Origin: Paenibacillus anaericanus
GTDB taxonomy: Bacteria; Bacillota; Bacilli; Paenibacillales; Paenibacillaceae
Length of the DNA stretch: 64,000 nucleotides
Reading direction: 5' to 3'
NCBI RefSeq assembly: GCF_003994475.1
Contig: NZ_RZNY01000007.1
Location: 1 to 64,000 of the forward strand
The notes under the pieces were generated by a model. That model ran no database searches. It was not told the origin of the DNA and worked only from the letters and a program-made list of their open reading frames with translations. The translations under genes and the position numbers were made by a program. Shown here piece after piece: positions 52,232 to 61,454 of the stretch (positions are counted from its first letter, which is position 1; every line of letters starts with the position of its first letter).

Positions 52232-53542
52232 CTATTTAGCGCTTCGAGCCTTAGACCATTTTCCATCCAAATCCTTGCTAATCTCATCCACTGTCTTACC
52301 AGCCATCATCTCTTGACCTAGCGCCTTTACATCCAATTGAATGGCATTCGCCAAATCTGTATAAGCTGCGTTACCTGGGATGTAGAGGAACGGTTCATTC
52401 TTATTGTTATTATAAAAATCTTGTAGGAACGGTACGTTAGCTTCAATTCCCTCATAAGCAGAACCAAGCTGCGCGTGGTCGATATAATCCTGATATACTT
52501 CAGGTGAATAGAACCATTCCATGAACGCCTTTGCTTCATCAGCATATTTAGTGGATGCACTAATGCCATAGAAATGATCTGTAAATGTCATAAGTTTCAA
52601 TGGAGTATCTTCGTTCTGACGATAAGGCATTGGGAACGCCGCCAAATCATCGGTACTTCCTGTCTTCGAGGCATAAGTCGGTACGAACCAAAGACCTGAT
52701 GCTACTACAGCTGCCTGTTTGGATACAAACAGGTCTGTCGCCTGATCCCAGCCCACGCCAAGTGGATCCGGACCCATTACTTTAGCGTCATACAACTGTG
52801 CGATCTGACTGAACCCTTCATAGAAAGCTGTACCTTGTGCAAAAGGTGCATCTTCTTCAGCCATTGCGCTTAAATAATTCTCATCATCTGAAAGAATATG
52901 TGGCAAGAATTCGTTAAACGGATAATCTGGCCATGCATCTTTACCGCCCATGGCATATGGTATATAAGTGCCATTCTCCTTGATTTTGTTCAGCACATCC
53001 AGGAACTGCGGCCAAGTTGTTGGTACTTCAAGGTTCAACTCTTTGAACACGCTAGGATGATAATACACAAGTTCTGGGAATGAGACGGAAGGAACAGCTA
53101 AGACTTTCCCATCTACTTTGTATTTATCTGCGTATTTATTACTGCTTACAAAACCCAGTCCATCAAGTGGCATTAGTTGTTCTTTGAAATCACTCAGCCA
53201 GTTTGGCTTTAACTCGATGATGTCTGGTAATGCATTACCACCTGCACGTACCTTCACTGCCTGCAAGTAATCAGAATCGCTTTTGAAGGACTCTAGCTCA
53301 ATCGTCACGTTTGATTTCACTTTGCTGTATTCCTTAACCTTGTCATTTAAAAATGTGATAAAGTCATTATTTGAATCCCACATCACCATTTTGAGTGTTA
53401 CAGCCTTAGCTGAACTATCTGGTTTGCTCTCACTTCCTGACGTATTATCCACCTTATTACTTCCTCCAGATGCACAACCGCTTAGAACAGATATCAGTAA
53501 CGCTGTCACAGCAATCCAAATTCCAAGTTTTCCTTTTCTCAT
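52232..53542 (-). CDS. Sugar ABC transporter solute-binding lipoprotein (locus 2)
   Basis: A 436-residue family 1 binding protein. The signal peptide ends in lipobox VLSGC, with Cys near residue 23. The body has VTLKMVMWDSNNDFITFLND, the SBP family 1 pattern ALPDIIELKPNWLSDF, and a C-terminal lobe with AFMEWFYSPEVYQDYIDHAQ. The sugar bound is not evident. It has an AGAGGAGG site. A cre-like site (53590-53603) lies upstream, so CcpA repression is likely. Confidence 0.9.
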   Translation of the reverse strand: MRKGKLGIWIAVTALLISVLSGCASGGSNKVDNTSGSESKPDSSAKAVTLKMVMWDSNNDFITFLNDKVKEYSKVKSNVTIELESFKSDSDYLQAVKVRAGGNALPDIIELKPNWLSDFKEQLMPLDGLGFVSSNKYADKYKVDGKVLAVPSVSFPELVYYHPSVFKELNLEVPTTWPQFLDVLNKIKENGTYIPYAMGGKDAWPDYPFNEFLPHILSDDENYLSAMAEEDAPFAQGTAFYEGFSQIAQLYDAKVMGPDPLGVGWDQATDLFVSKQAAVVASGLWFVPTYASKTGSTDDLAAFPMPYRQNEDTPLKLMTFTDHFYGISASTKYADEAKAFMEWFYSPEVYQDYIDHAQLGSAYEGIEANVPFLQDFYNNNKNEPFLYIPGNAAYTDLANAIQLDVKALGQEMMAGKTVDEISKDLDGKWSKARSAK

Positions 53543-53589
53543 ACAATGACCTCCTCTATGTGCTTGTTATAAATTAATTGTAAGGTCAC

Positions 53590-53603
53590 TGAATACGCTT
53601 TCA
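53590..53603. promoter_or_regulatory. Candidate cre (CcpA) site before the binding-protein gene
   Basis: TGAATACGCTTTCA matches the palindromic cre consensus TGWAANCGNTNWCA at all but one position. It is located 48 bases upstream of the gene start. Confidence 0.55.
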
Positions 53604-53656
53604 TATGTACATTTTTGTTGTTTTCTTCTCTCTTTTTGCACAGGTTCACAATCTTC

Positions 53657-55315
53657 TCATCCCTCTTCAATTTCTTGTTGTAACTGTTCCCGGTATTCTG
53701 CTGGGGCAATGCCCGTCACCTTCTTGAACACTTTGGTGAAATGTCCCTGATTGGGATAACCCACCTTTTCCCCGATCTCATACAACTTCATCCCACTATG
53801 CATCATCCCGATCGCCTTCTCAATTCGGATACGAGTAACATACTCAACAAAGGTTTCACCCATCTCTTTGGAAAATAGTTTACTGAGATAAGTCTCACTA
53901 ATTCCCGCTTCCTCACTTGCTAATGTTAAGGAAATCGGCTCATGATAATGAACCTGGATCCATCTTCTTACCTTCTCCACCGGTCGTTCTACTGTATCTA
54001 GAGCATATTTTGCAGAGAAAACCGTTGCAGCTGCCCTTTCAGCGATCTCTATCATTTGCTGGTTCACTTCTTGAAGTGAATCGATCTTGCTTAGCAACTG
54101 TGATGCTGATAATTCCACACCCTTGACACTAGACCAAGCGATTCCCTTGCTGTAAAGCATGGTATTCATCTCCTGAAGCAGCGAACGGTACGGATCCAGC
54201 ATCTGATCAATTGTTGCTCTACGGCTAAGGGAGAATTGACCCAGCAGGACACTCAGTTCTTTGCGCCAATGATCATCATCACGAGCAAGCGCTTGAATAA
54301 ACTCCGACATGCTCCTAGAATCCGCAGCTTGCTGATAACGCCCCTCCTGACTAGGTAACACAGCATCCTCCGGGAAATATACCATTCCACTTCCGCTGAA
54401 AAAACGATATTGTGCTAAATATACCGCTTGCTCATATCGTGTTCTCCATAACCCCTTATCATCACAGGGTTCAGCGATCCCGATGCCTCCACGCACATTC
54501 ACATATAGCTCCAAGTGACTCATCGCCTTGGTTATGATCTCATGCAGCAATTCCCTTTCAGCTAGCCCGCTAACATGCCGGGGAATTAAGACAAGTAAGG
54601 CATATTCCAATGGCCCTATCCTACTCATCACAATTTCATAGCCATATCCTTCAATGACTTGTCTTACCGTATGCATCACAAATCGTTGCTTCTGCCCTTG
54701 ATCCTCCAACGTATCCTTATAACTTCGATCAATTAACAGCGACCCGATAATATGGCGATATCCTGATAACCCCTTTGACCAAGATTCCAATCCATGTTCC
54801 CCATGAGATGATAGCTGTACATTCCTCAAGTCACCTAATTGTGGTCTTAAAATCCCCATGAACCATTGATCCTTTAATTGTTGTAGCACGGAGCGGGCTT
54901 CACTCTCTTTACGTTCACTTTCATTCATTCTTTCACGTAGCAAGTTTACTGCCTTATCTATAACTTTTCCTACTTTCTCTTCCTCCAAATCATCCTTAAT
55001 AATATAGTCATAGACACCATACAAAAAGGATTCACGCACATATTCATAATTACGGTAAGCACTGAGCACGATGACTCCTGTCTTAGCGCCTTCTGGTAAG
55101 TCGCGTAGCTCTTTGATGAATTCAATTCCGGTCATGATAGGCATCTGCATATCTACCAATACCAAATCAATATTGCTGCTCCGGATCATTCGCAGCGCTT
55201 CTCGACCATTCGACGCTTCCCCGGCAATTTCACACCCATAGCTATCCCACAAGATGATCTCACGAAGTGCAATTCTCACAATCGGCTCATCGTCCACGAT
55301 CAGTACTTTTAACAT
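53657..55315 (-). CDS. YesN-type response regulator with AraC domain (locus 2)
   Basis: A 552-residue regulator. The receiver domain has VDDEPIV and phospho-acceptor Asp in LVLVDMQMPIMTG, with KDDLEEEK following VYDYII. A variable middle region spans about 130-440, and a C-terminal AraC HTH pair (about 450-552) contains SLTLASEEAGISETYLSKLF and YPNQGHFTKVFKKVTGIAPA. The ATG at 55315 has GAGGAGGG upstream. It is followed by the binding protein and permease genes and preceded by the matching kinase. Confidence 0.9.
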   Translation of the reverse strand: MLKVLIVDDEPIVRIALREIILWDSYGCEIAGEASNGREALRMIRSSNIDLVLVDMQMPIMTGIEFIKELRDLPEGAKTGVIVLSAYRNYEYVRESFLYGVYDYIIKDDLEEEKVGKVIDKAVNLLRERMNESERKESEARSVLQQLKDQWFMGILRPQLGDLRNVQLSSHGEHGLESWSKGLSGYRHIIGSLLIDRSYKDTLEDQGQKQRFVMHTVRQVIEGYGYEIVMSRIGPLEYALLVLIPRHVSGLAERELLHEIITKAMSHLELYVNVRGGIGIAEPCDDKGLWRTRYEQAVYLAQYRFFSGSGMVYFPEDAVLPSQEGRYQQAADSRSMSEFIQALARDDDHWRKELSVLLGQFSLSRRATIDQMLDPYRSLLQEMNTMLYSKGIAWSSVKGVELSASQLLSKIDSLQEVNQQMIEIAERAAATVFSAKYALDTVERPVEKVRRWIQVHYHEPISLTLASEEAGISETYLSKLFSKEMGETFVEYVTRIRIEKAIGMMHSGMKLYEIGEKVGYPNQGHFTKVFKKVTGIAPAEYREQLQQEIEEG

Positions 55316-55369
55316 AAATCGCCCTCCTCTCCTCTTAAAGCTGAATAATCTCAAACCCTTAATCTCGGC

Positions 55370-57172
55370 TTATTTCGAATCTGTATGGTACATCAATGGA
55401 ATACGAAGTGTTACTGTAGTGCCCTGCTCCTGATTGCTTTCAATAACCATCCCGTAATTAGACCCATAATTAAGCGAAATACGGTCTTGAACATTTCTTA
55501 AACCAATTCCGTTGAATCTTTCTCGATTCGTTTCATGTCCTTCACGGAGCTCAGAAAGTGCCTCTAATGACATTCCAACTCCATCATCATGGATCGTAAA
55601 TAAGCATGCTTCTTTATCTACAATTCCCCCGGTAATAACAATTTTGCCTCGACTCTCTTTCTCGTGCATGCCATGTATAATTGCATTTTCCACAATAGGC
55701 TGCAACATTAATTTAGGGATTAATGCCTGCTCCAGAGCGGGGTCGATGACACATTCCATATCGAATAAATCCCCATAACGAATCTTCATGATCTGTACAT
55801 AATAATCTAGAAGCACCATTTCCTCACCAATCGTTGAATACATACCCCCTTGGTTAAAAGCTGAAGACAACAGTTTGGTTAATGCCTCTGTCATTCGCTG
55901 TATATTACTAACCTTGGAGATCGATGCCATCAGCTTGATTGTATTTAAAGTATTGAGCAAAAAATGAGGATTGATTTGCGACTGTAGCGCCGTTATTTCT
56001 GCGATTCGTTTCTGTCGCTCCTTTTCTTTTACCTCATGTAATAACCCTTCCATATTCGACATCATTTCATTAAATGCATTGCCAAGCACAAAAATTTCAA
56101 GGGGGCCCGAAGGTGTGATACTGACGCTAAGATTGCCCGATTTCACTTGCGCCATCTGCCGGAACAAAGCAACAATAGGCTTCACTATACTTCGTACAAA
56201 GAAATAAGACATCAGCAGGAAAATAATGAGTCCAATCGCAGAAACCAGTATCGTACGATGAAATACACTTGTAACCTGTGCCATGATCCCTTCATACGGA
56301 ACAACTTGGATAAACTTCCATCCAAGATCACCTTCTGTATATACAATATAAGACTCCTTTCCATCTACTTGATGAACATAACTACCATGAGTTCCTTGCT
56401 TAGCAGCATCTAGAAAAGAGTACTGTACCCCCTCCATTCCTTCCCTCAAAGCATCATTATTCGTGGAAGCAATTAAATCGCCTCCCTCTCCAACTACATA
56501 AATATCCCCTGCGCCGGAATTTTTCGTCTCCAATAACTGGATAAATTTGCTCGCCCGAAATACAAGATAAATCATATCCACATCATAGAATATCGGACTA
56601 TATTTTGGAGATATTGCCGCAGTAATGTACATCCCATCTTCTGGTACAGAAGGTGTACTGTGCTCGATCCCCATTAGTTCCACCCTGTTCTTGGAGGCAG
56701 ACACCGACTTATACCATTCTTGATTATGATAAAATGAAGCGTTCTGTCCTAAACTTCGCTTATATTCATACATCTTCTGATCTTTAAAGAAAAACAGAAC
56801 GCTAGCCACGTCACCCGTATAATGAAAATAACTCCCTACCTGCGTATCAAGCTTCTTACTCATTTGTAAGTGTTCCTGTGAATTCTCAGCGCTACTTACT
56901 GCTGAAGCCGTGGCAATTAATTCATCATCGTTGCCCATCGTTGAGAGCGTATTCATAATCATCTGAGCTTCAGATTGGAAGGTGTAGGACACCTGTTCCA
57001 ACGTCTGTAAGGCTTGAGATGTCGTGTTTTTCACCAATATCGAATTAAATGACCTCACAGAATACAAAGTAACAAGAAACAGTGGCAATGAAATCATTAA
57101 GAAAAAAGATATATTTAAAATCTGAGCGATTCTCCATCTCCGCCTTGGAGCAAACTGCTTGAAAAGTGCCAT
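55370..57172 (-). CDS. YesM-type sensor histidine kinase (locus 2)
   Basis: A 600-residue kinase. Helix 1 (about 15-40) is followed by an extracytoplasmic Cache-like sensor (50-300), helix 2 (about 305-330), HAMP, a His_kinase domain with phospho-acceptor His in QSQINPHFLLNTLNTI, and an HATPase domain with QPIVENAIIHGM, HDDGVGM and GIGLRNVQDR. The C-terminal part is complete. It is first in the operon and its promoter region holds a cre-like site, so both sensing and catabolite control are expected. Confidence 0.9.
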   Translation of the reverse strand: MALFKQFAPRRRWRIAQILNISFFLMISLPLFLVTLYSVRSFNSILVKNTTSQALQTLEQVSYTFQSEAQMIMNTLSTMGNDDELIATASAVSSAENSQEHLQMSKKLDTQVGSYFHYTGDVASVLFFFKDQKMYEYKRSLGQNASFYHNQEWYKSVSASKNRVELMGIEHSTPSVPEDGMYITAAISPKYSPIFYDVDMIYLVFRASKFIQLLETKNSGAGDIYVVGEGGDLIASTNNDALREGMEGVQYSFLDAAKQGTHGSYVHQVDGKESYIVYTEGDLGWKFIQVVPYEGIMAQVTSVFHRTILVSAIGLIIFLLMSYFFVRSIVKPIVALFRQMAQVKSGNLSVSITPSGPLEIFVLGNAFNEMMSNMEGLLHEVKEKERQKRIAEITALQSQINPHFLLNTLNTIKLMASISKVSNIQRMTEALTKLLSSAFNQGGMYSTIGEEMVLLDYYVQIMKIRYGDLFDMECVIDPALEQALIPKLMLQPIVENAIIHGMHEKESRGKIVITGGIVDKEACLFTIHDDGVGMSLEALSELREGHETNRERFNGIGLRNVQDRISLNYGSNYGMVIESNQEQGTTVTLRIPLMYHTDSK

Positions 57173-57246
57173 GATATGCCCGCCTTTGCCCGTATGTATT
57201 GTTAGGAGGTGTATCGAAGATAGAAATTCCTATCTTATTCTAGTCT

Positions 57247-57252
57247 ATTATA
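57247..57252 (-). promoter_or_regulatory. -10 element of the locus 2 kinase promoter
   Basis: TATAAT on the minus strand lies about 75 bases upstream of the kinase start. The -35 is weak. The cre-like site sits immediately upstream, in the promoter spacer. Confidence 0.45.
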
Positions 57253-57254
57253 TT

Positions 57255-57268
57255 TGAAAGCGCTTGTA
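57255..57268. promoter_or_regulatory. Candidate cre (CcpA) site of sugar locus 2
   Basis: TGAAAGCGCTTGTA matches the cre consensus with one deviation at the 3' end. Its position overlaps the promoter, so CcpA would repress the kinase, regulator and transporter together. Confidence 0.65.
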
Positions 57269-57338
57269 TTGACGTATATTTGTTATTTTCTTATTCAATC
57301 TTGCACTAGAATGGCGTATCCCAGGAGGACGCTCCGCG

Positions 57339-57351
57339 AACGGACCGTTCC
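57339..57351. repeat. Short palindrome in an otherwise unexplained gap
   Basis: GAACGGACCGTTC is a perfect 13-base palindrome within the 295-base gap between the kinase and the GbsR-like gene. The surrounding 57310-57405 has no ORF with a ribosome site and looks like a remnant repeat. Confidence 0.4.
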
Positions 57352-57416
57352 TACAATCGCTGTGGTCTCTACGCTACTTCGAGCATAAAGCAACAATGGG
57401 CCGAAAACGTCAAATG

Positions 57417-57460
57417 GCAAGCCTCCTATAAACCGGAGACTTGCCATTTTTTAATTTAGA
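57417..57460 (+). terminator. Hairpin with T run upstream of the GbsR-like gene end
   Basis: AAATGGCAAG-CTCC and GGAG-CTTGCCATTT form a stem followed by TTTTTT on the plus strand. No plus-strand gene precedes it, so its role is unclear; it could also act on the minus strand for the GbsR-like gene. Confidence 0.6.
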
Positions 57461-57467
57461 AGGGTTA

Positions 57468-58016
57468 TTAAGATTTAGGAATCATCTTGTAAATTTCGCC
57501 ACTTTCCATTGCATCAATCAGCTTGTCCAACCATTCATAATATCGAACAGCTTCACTCATCTTCCGCTGATCCTCCAAAAGAATCTCATGTATAGGACCC
57601 TCTGGTTGAGATTGAAGTTGATTGTTCAACTCCTCGATGGATCGGCGGAACACAAGAATATTACTTTCAACAGCTTTTCTCCATTTAATTGCGAAGAAGT
57701 CAGTAAACGTTTGATGCCAATCGTTTTCAACCTCATATAAATCCTTACGCGAGCCCTTTTCCCATACCTTATTGACCATCTTTAAATCAAGTAAGGTTCT
57801 AACTCCTGTACTCATGCTTGTCTTGCTCATACTCATTTCTAGGCCCATATCATCCAATGTCATCGGTTTATCTGCAAAAAATAACAGCCCATATAAATGA
57901 CCTGTTGATAATGGGATACCGTATAAATCCATGTTTCTTCCAATCGCTTCTATAACACGCTTACGTATCTTTAATAGTGCGGAATGTTGTTCCGGTGTCA
58001 GCTGGTCCAAGCTCAT
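57468..58016 (-). CDS. GbsR/MarR-family transcriptional regulator
   Basis: A 182-residue winged-helix regulator with a MarR-like HTH (TLDDMGLEMSMSKTSMSTGV then RTLLDLKMVNKVW, about 55-90) and a C-terminal dimerisation helix. GbsR/OpcR proteins repress glycine-betaine synthesis or uptake genes. Here it is divergent from opuAA over 246 bases, so choline- or osmolyte-controlled repression is likely. It has an AGGAGG site upstream. Confidence 0.82.
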   Translation of the reverse strand: MSLDQLTPEQHSALLKIRKRVIEAIGRNMDLYGIPLSTGHLYGLLFFADKPMTLDDMGLEMSMSKTSMSTGVRTLLDLKMVNKVWEKGSRKDLYEVENDWHQTFTDFFAIKWRKAVESNILVFRRSIEELNNQLQSQPEGPIHEILLEDQRKMSEAVRYYEWLDKLIDAMESGEIYKMIPKS

Positions 58017-58051
58017 GCTTGTAACCTCCTATCGCAATTTCTCTTCTATAT

Positions 58052-58169
58052 TAAAAAAAGCATACCGAAATGTAAAGAAAACATCTCATAAGCATTTTAA
58101 AGCATACGGCAGAATAAGTCACATTCTTTCTGTACAGTTTTTTCTGTTCATACTTTACGTACAGTTTTT
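58052..58169. promoter_or_regulatory. Candidate GbsR operator repeats
   Basis: Two pairs of direct repeats lie between the divergent genes: AAAGCATACCG near 58056 with AAAGCATACGG near 58100, and GTACAGTTTTT at 58132-58142 and 58159-58169. They flank the opuAA promoter. Confidence 0.4.
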
Positions 58170-58173
58170 ACGT

Positions 58174-58202
58174 TTGTAAAAATTAATGTCTTTTGTTACA
58201 CT
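58174..58202 (+). promoter_or_regulatory. Promoter of the opuA operon
   Basis: TTGTAA and TACACT are separated by 17 bases, with an extended TG. It lies 60 bases upstream of opuAA. Confidence 0.6.
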
Positions 58203-58262
58203 AGAGACCACGAATAGACTTCCAAGTATTTGGGCTAAAATTGAATTAAAGGGGTTGATGGT

Positions 58263-59465
58263 TTGAAGGATTCTATATTAGAAGTCCGAAACGTCACCAA
58301 AGTGTTTGGTCCCAATCAAGAAATGGGTCTGCAACTTTTGGAACAAGGTCATACTAAAGAAAGTCTTGCTAGTAAAGGGATTACCGTAGGCGTGAACAAA
58401 GTTAGTCTCGATATACGCCAAGGTGAAATATTTGTCATTATGGGGCTGTCCGGTAGCGGGAAGTCTACTTTAGTTCGGATGCTCAATCGACTGATTGATC
58501 CCACTTCGGGTCAAGTACTGATCCATGGAAAAGATCTACTTAAGATGAACAAAGCACAATTAAGGGAAGTGCGGCAGAAAAGCATCAGTATGGTATTCCA
58601 GAAATTCGGACTTTTCCCCCATCGTACTGTACTACAGAACGTAGAATACGGCCTGGAAATTCAGAAGATGGATAAAGAAACACGCAGAGAAAAGGCTCTA
58701 GAGGCACTGGAACTGGTCGGACTTAAAGGTTGGGGAGATAAACTGCCGGATGAATTAAGTGGGGGCATGCAGCAACGGGTAGGTCTTGCACGTGCTTTGG
58801 CTAACGATCCTGAGATCCTACTCATGGATGAGGCATTTAGCGCACTCGATCCATTAATTCGGCGCGATATGCAAGATGAATTACTTGAATTGCAAGAAAA
58901 GATGAAGAAGACGATTATCTTCATTACCCATGATCTTGATGAAGCACTGCGAATTGGTGATCGGATCGCCTTAATGAAGGACGGCTCTTTGGTGCAAATC
59001 GGCACACCAGAGGAAATGTTGACGCAACCAGCCAATCGCTATGTGGAACGTTTCATTGAAGATGTCGATCTTTCTAAAGTACTCACAGCTGCCCATGTTA
59101 TGCGGCGTCCAGAGACGACTACACTAGACAGAGGTCCCCGTGTTGCTCTAGAGCTGATGCGTGAACTTGGGATATCTAATCTGTTTGTCATAAACCGTTC
59201 CAAAATACTGCTTGGTGTTATTACTGCCGAAGATGCTTCAATTGCGGCTAAGACAGGTAAGTCACTATCCGACATTCTGATTACAGATGTACCAAGAGTT
59301 CAACCGGATACATTACTCGGTGACTTGTTTGAACTGACGAGTTCAGCCAAAGTTCCAGTTTCAGTTGTAGATGAGCAAGGTAAATTGATGGGCGTCATTA
59401 TCCGCGGTGCTCTACTAGGTGCTCTTGCTGGAAATCACCCAACAGATGGAGGTGATTGGAAATGA
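58263..59465 (+). CDS. opuAA: Glycine betaine/proline ABC transporter ATPase OpuAA
   Basis: A 400-residue ATPase of the OpuA/ProV class. It has Walker A GLSGSGKSTLVRML, Q-loop MVFQKFGLFPHRTV, signature LSGGMQQRVGLARAL, Walker B EILLMDEAFSALDP and H-loop FITHDLDEAL. The C-terminal 120 residues are two CBS domains (about 285-390), which sense ionic strength in OpuA. The start is TTG with AAGGGG upstream. It overlaps the permease fusion gene by 4 bases (ATGA). Confidence 0.92.
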   Translation: MKDSILEVRNVTKVFGPNQEMGLQLLEQGHTKESLASKGITVGVNKVSLDIRQGEIFVIMGLSGSGKSTLVRMLNRLIDPTSGQVLIHGKDLLKMNKAQLREVRQKSISMVFQKFGLFPHRTVLQNVEYGLEIQKMDKETRREKALEALELVGLKGWGDKLPDELSGGMQQRVGLARALANDPEILLMDEAFSALDPLIRRDMQDELLELQEKMKKTIIFITHDLDEALRIGDRIALMKDGSLVQIGTPEEMLTQPANRYVERFIEDVDLSKVLTAAHVMRRPETTTLDRGPRVALELMRELGISNLFVINRSKILLGVITAEDASIAAKTGKSLSDILITDVPRVQPDTLLGDLFELTSSAKVPVSVVDEQGKLMGVIIRGALLGALAGNHPTDGGDWK

Positions 59466-61237
59466 CACCAAAAATTCCGTTAGCTGATTGGATCGATTGG
59501 ATCGTAGCTTGGATGGAGAATTATCTAGGTGGCTTCTTTGATGCTATATCAACAGTTATTGAAAACATTGTCACCTTCATCTCTTGGATATTTCTCCTCC
59601 CACATCCGTTGCTTTTTATTGCCATCATCGGCATATTAGCATTTGCAATCGGACGTCTGCCATTGATGTTCTTCACTGTCATTGGCTTTCTGATTATTGA
59701 TAACTTCGGATATTGGACCCATACGATGGATACTCTAGGTCTTGTTATCACTTCAGGACTTATCTCTATCCTACTCGGGATTCCGATCGGGATCTGGAGT
59801 GCTTATAGCAAGACAGCCCATCGCATCATCTCACCGGCACTAGATTTCATGCAAACCATGCCGGCCTTCGTCTATTTGCTTCCTGCCGTGACGTTCTTCA
59901 GTCTTGGCGTGGTACCAGGCGTAATTGCTTCCGTGATCTTTGCGATTCCACCAACTATTCGTTTGACCTATCTAGGAATCAAGCAAGTATCCGAGGAGCT
60001 CAATGAAGCGGCGGATGCTTTCGGCTCAACATCATGGCAAAAGTTGTTCAAAGTGGAACTTCCCCTTGCCATGCCTACAATGATGGCTGGAATAAACCAG
60101 ACTATCATGTTGTCCCTGTCGATGGTTGTTATCGCTTCGATGATTGGTGCACAGGGTATTGGAGCTGAGGTATATCGCGCTGTAACTCAATTGAAGATCG
60201 GCCAAGGTTTTGAAGCAGGTCTCGCCGTCGTCGTATTGGCGATTGTCCTTGATCGCTTTACACAAAGCCTGCTGAAGCCAAGGCGCAAGAAAGTCATTGC
60301 TCCCGGAGAAAAAGCATCTCGCCGTAGATGGATTATCCCCGCAGCACTAATTATCGTAATTGTTTGCGGTGGAATACTTCAGGCAATACTACAGCAGGGC
60401 GGAGAAACTTCATCTAAAACTTCACCGGAGAATTCTGTTGGTAGTCTCTTTGATTACAAAATTATCGGAATCGATCCAGGTTCCGGCATCATGAAATCAA
60501 CTGCACAAGCCATCCAAGATTATGATCTTGAGGGATGGACTTTAATTGAAGGTTCTAGTGCAGCCATGACCGCAGCAATGGATAAAGCGATACGTGAAGA
60601 ACAACCGATTATCATCACAGGTTGGACTCCACACTGGATGTTCAACAAATATGATCTCAAATATTTAGAAGATCCACTTAAATCGTATGGTGACGCGGAG
60701 GAAATACACACCGTCGTACGCCTTGGACTAGCTGAAGATCACCCGTCTGCCTATGAATTCCTCGACCGATTCCAGTGGTCATCCGATGAAATGGGCGAGA
60801 TTATGACTGCTATGCAGGAAGGACAAGCCCCAGACAAAGCCGCTGCCGAGTGGGCAAATGCTCATAAAGACCGCGTGGATGAATGGACAAAGGGCATTGC
60901 ACCTGTGAACGGTGACAAACTGACGCTAAGTTACGTAGCTTGGGATTCCGAGATAGCCAGCACCCATCTACTCCAATATATCCTTGAACAAAAGCTGGGT
61001 TACAAAGTAAACACACTTCAAGTAGAAGCTGGGCCGATGTGGACCGGTGTCGCTAGTGGCGATGTAGATGCCACAGCTGCTGCTTGGTTACCCCTGACCC
61101 ACGGTGATTATTGGGAGAAATATAGTGATAAACTTGAGGATCTTGGTCCTAACATGACAGGTGTCAGAACCGGACTAGTTGTACCTAGCTATGTAGATCT
61201 CGATTCGATAGAAGATTTAAAGAAATCGTTAGAATAA
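59462..61237 (+). CDS. opuAB: OpuA permease fused to glycine-betaine-binding domain
   Basis: A 591-residue fusion of an ABC permease (about 1-285, six or so helices with the EAA-like loop ELNEAADAFGSTSWQKLFKV) and a C-terminal OpuAC-type binding domain (about 325-591). The binding domain carries the aromatic ligand-cage motifs GWTPHWMFNKYD and AAAWLPLTHGDYWEKY. The permease-binding-protein fusion resembles OpuABC of Lactococcus. It is tethered by one membrane helix (about 300-317). The ATG at 59462 has GGAGGTGAT upstream. With OpuAA it imports compatible solutes. Confidence 0.92.
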   Translation: MTPKIPLADWIDWIVAWMENYLGGFFDAISTVIENIVTFISWIFLLPHPLLFIAIIGILAFAIGRLPLMFFTVIGFLIIDNFGYWTHTMDTLGLVITSGLISILLGIPIGIWSAYSKTAHRIISPALDFMQTMPAFVYLLPAVTFFSLGVVPGVIASVIFAIPPTIRLTYLGIKQVSEELNEAADAFGSTSWQKLFKVELPLAMPTMMAGINQTIMLSLSMVVIASMIGAQGIGAEVYRAVTQLKIGQGFEAGLAVVVLAIVLDRFTQSLLKPRRKKVIAPGEKASRRRWIIPAALIIVIVCGGILQAILQQGGETSSKTSPENSVGSLFDYKIIGIDPGSGIMKSTAQAIQDYDLEGWTLIEGSSAAMTAAMDKAIREEQPIIITGWTPHWMFNKYDLKYLEDPLKSYGDAEEIHTVVRLGLAEDHPSAYEFLDRFQWSSDEMGEIMTAMQEGQAPDKAAAEWANAHKDRVDEWTKGIAPVNGDKLTLSYVAWDSEIASTHLLQYILEQKLGYKVNTLQVEAGPMWTGVASGDVDATAAAWLPLTHGDYWEKYSDKLEDLGPNMTGVRTGLVVPSYVDLDSIEDLKKSLE

Positions 61238-61265
61238 CTGTTTGAAACAAGACTTCAAAACGCCC

Positions 61266-61298
61266 GAAGACCCCATCCCTACGAGGGATGGGGTCTTC
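61266..61298 (+). terminator. Terminator of the opuA operon
   Basis: GAAGACCCCATCCCT and AGGGATGGGGTCTTC form a perfect stem. Confidence 0.85.
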
Positions 61299-61383
61299 AT
61301 ATATATTAATAAGAAGAGGGGTTACTCTTACTATATAGCCCGTTCCTTAAAAGCACCTTACCCTGACCTGAAAATTAGATTAA

Positions 61384-61435
61384 AAATATGGACTACCCCC
61401 TAGTCATTCTCGTGACATTGGGAGTAGTCCATATT
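61384..61435 (-). terminator. Terminator of the LPXTG adhesin gene
   Basis: AATATGGACTAC and GTAGTCCATATT with an inner stem are followed by TTTT-AATC on the minus strand, immediately after the gene. Confidence 0.75.
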
Positions 61436-61454
61436 CGCGCGGAAATTTCTCTCC

